Source: Ardenticatenia bacterium
GTDB lineage: Bacteria; Chloroflexota; Anaerolineae; Aggregatilineales; Ch27
Reading direction: 5' to 3'
DNA: 5,648 nt
Assembly: GCA_026983935.1 (NCBI GenBank)
Contig: JALSTC010000032.1
Location: 1-5,648 of the forward strand
The notes beneath the pieces were generated by a model that was given only the letters and a program-made list of their open reading frames with translations, was not told the origin of the DNA and ran no database searches. The position numbers were made by a program, and so were the translations under genes. This document shows, in pieces, positions 4,856 through 5,648 of the stretch. The number at the start of each line of letters is the position of its first letter. Positions within the stretch are counted from its first letter, which is position 1.

Positions 4856-5648
4856 TCACATCTCTGGGCGGCGATTCCAGACGCGAACATCACCATCACG
4901 ACGGGTGATTCCTCTGGTATCCAGATGTTCCAGAAAAGCGATCGCATATTTGCGCGTGGTCTGAAACTGATCTCGCAGCTCTCCAGCGGAGATCGTGCCA
5001 TGTGAATCGAGCGCCTCTGCCACCGCACGGAGCATGGCGTCATAAGCCGGTGCGGTCAGCGCAACATCCGGGCCCACCTGAATCAGATCACCCCGATCCA
5101 GCATAAAATGCAGCAGATCCTCCCCCACCCGCTCCGTCACCTCCCGGATTGACGGCGGGGCGTAGGGTTTCCGGGCAAAGGCCTGCAGCACCTCATCCAC
5201 GGCGGCCTGCTGCTGCGGGGTCAGTTCGACACGATGCCCGCGCAGCCAGACCAGGTCGGCATCGGCTTCCACGCGATCAGCCAGCATTTCCAGAATGCGA
5301 TCAAAAACGGCCCGCGCCAATCCCAGGCGGCTGCGCAGTTGTTCACGCGGCATCCCCTGGCGCAGCGGCTCCGCCTGATGGTAGGCCATAAGCTCCTGCT
5401 CAATCTGTCGTGCGGCCTCCTGGTAGGTCTGTCCCGCCAGCCACCACCCACCTTCCAGCGCATGGACAAGGCCCTCCTCCACAGCCGTTTGCAGTGCCGC
5501 CTGCACTTCCTCAGCCGACATGCCGGTGCGCCCCCTGATTTCGTCCGCCCGCATAGGGGCCGCTGCACGTTCCAGCGCCTGGGCAACAAGCTCCGCCGGC
5601 GTGCCTCTGGCGAGCGTTTCCAGCCGGGCGATCACCTCCGGGCGATGC
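4856..5648 (-). CDS. selB: Selenocysteine-specific elongation factor SelB, C-terminal part (5' end outside window)
   Basis: The reading frame is open to the window edge. The GTG at 5635, which looks like a possible start, is read here as an internal valine because the codons before it (His-Arg-Pro-Glu) continue the usual SelB sequence. The roughly 263 residues visible correspond to the tail of winged-helix domains, which in Moorella SelB spans about 258 residues. The GTPase and beta-barrel domains that bind GTP and Sec-tRNA(Sec) would lie beyond 5648. Recognisable parts, counted from the GTG, are MPREQLRSRLGL (95-106), GHRVELTPQQQAAVDEVLQAF (133-153, around LTPQQQ), and the final domain TTRKYAIAFLEHLD...GITRRDGDVRVW (226-253), whose basic residues belong to the SECIS-RNA-binding domain of the family. 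SelB delivers Sec-tRNA to the ribosome at UGA codons with a downstream SECIS hairpin. The gene ends in UGA. The malic enzyme gene follows on the same strand after 191 bases. selA, selC and selD are not in the window. Confidence 0.92.
   Translation of the reverse strand, partial: HRPEVIARLETLARGTPAELVAQALERAAAPMRADEIRGRTGMSAEEVQAALQTAVEEGLVHALEGGWWLAGQTYQEAARQIEQELMAYHQAEPLRQGMPREQLRSRLGLARAVFDRILEMLADRVEADADLVWLRGHRVELTPQQQAAVDEVLQAFARKPYAPPSIREVTERVGEDLLHFMLDRGDLIQVGPDVALTAPAYDAMLRAVAEALDSHGTISAGELRDQFQTTRKYAIAFLEHLDTRGITRRDGDVRVWNRRPEM

Noticed and set aside
4856..5635. GTG at 5635 as the start of a stand-alone 259-residue protein
   Set aside because: The frame stays open to the window edge, the preceding codons fit SelB, and no Shine-Dalgarno is seen in the few upstream bases. 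A free winged-helix protein is less likely than a truncated view of SelB.

Overview
The window carries five protein-coding genes. They form two blocks that converge on a short spacer near position 2300. The DNA is fairly GC-rich and tightly packed, as expected of a bacterial chromosome. I see no mobile element, CRISPR array, tRNA or rRNA. Three protein features suggest, but do not prove, a Chloroflexota-like bacterium: a MurA with Asp instead of Cys in its active-site loop and the unusual stretch PSDLMSIAL, the style of the malic enzyme, and a SelB with a full winged-helix tail.

Plus-strand block (1-2294). An 87-base leader holds a promoter-like pair of hexamers so close to the first ATG that the message may be leaderless. 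The first gene encodes an S-adenosyl-L-methionine hydroxide adenosyltransferase (DUF62/SAM hydrolase family). After 32 bases and a clear ribosome binding site comes a MurA-type UDP-GlcNAc enolpyruvyl transferase, the first committed step of peptidoglycan synthesis. Its Cys-to-Asp change predicts fosfomycin insensitivity.

Convergent spacer (2295-2358). It holds a GC-rich hairpin that is followed by a T-rich stretch when read on the minus strand, so it is a weak candidate terminator.

Minus-strand block (5648 down to 2359). It begins with the C-terminal part of selB, cut by the window edge, which shows that the organism decodes UGA as selenocysteine. A 191-base gap follows, with overlapping inverted repeats, a SECIS-like hairpin just after the selB UGA stop, and a possible 38-codon ORF. 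Next are a short-form malic enzyme and, 17 bases later, a thioredoxin-reductase-fold flavoprotein. The flavoprotein's ribosome binding site overlaps the malic enzyme stop codon. It has lost both redox-active cysteines and the usual NADPH-binding HRR motif, so it is unlikely to be a normal thioredoxin reductase.

The strongest leads are this degenerate flavoprotein coupled to malic enzyme and the structured selB-malic enzyme gap. The rest looks like ordinary core metabolism.
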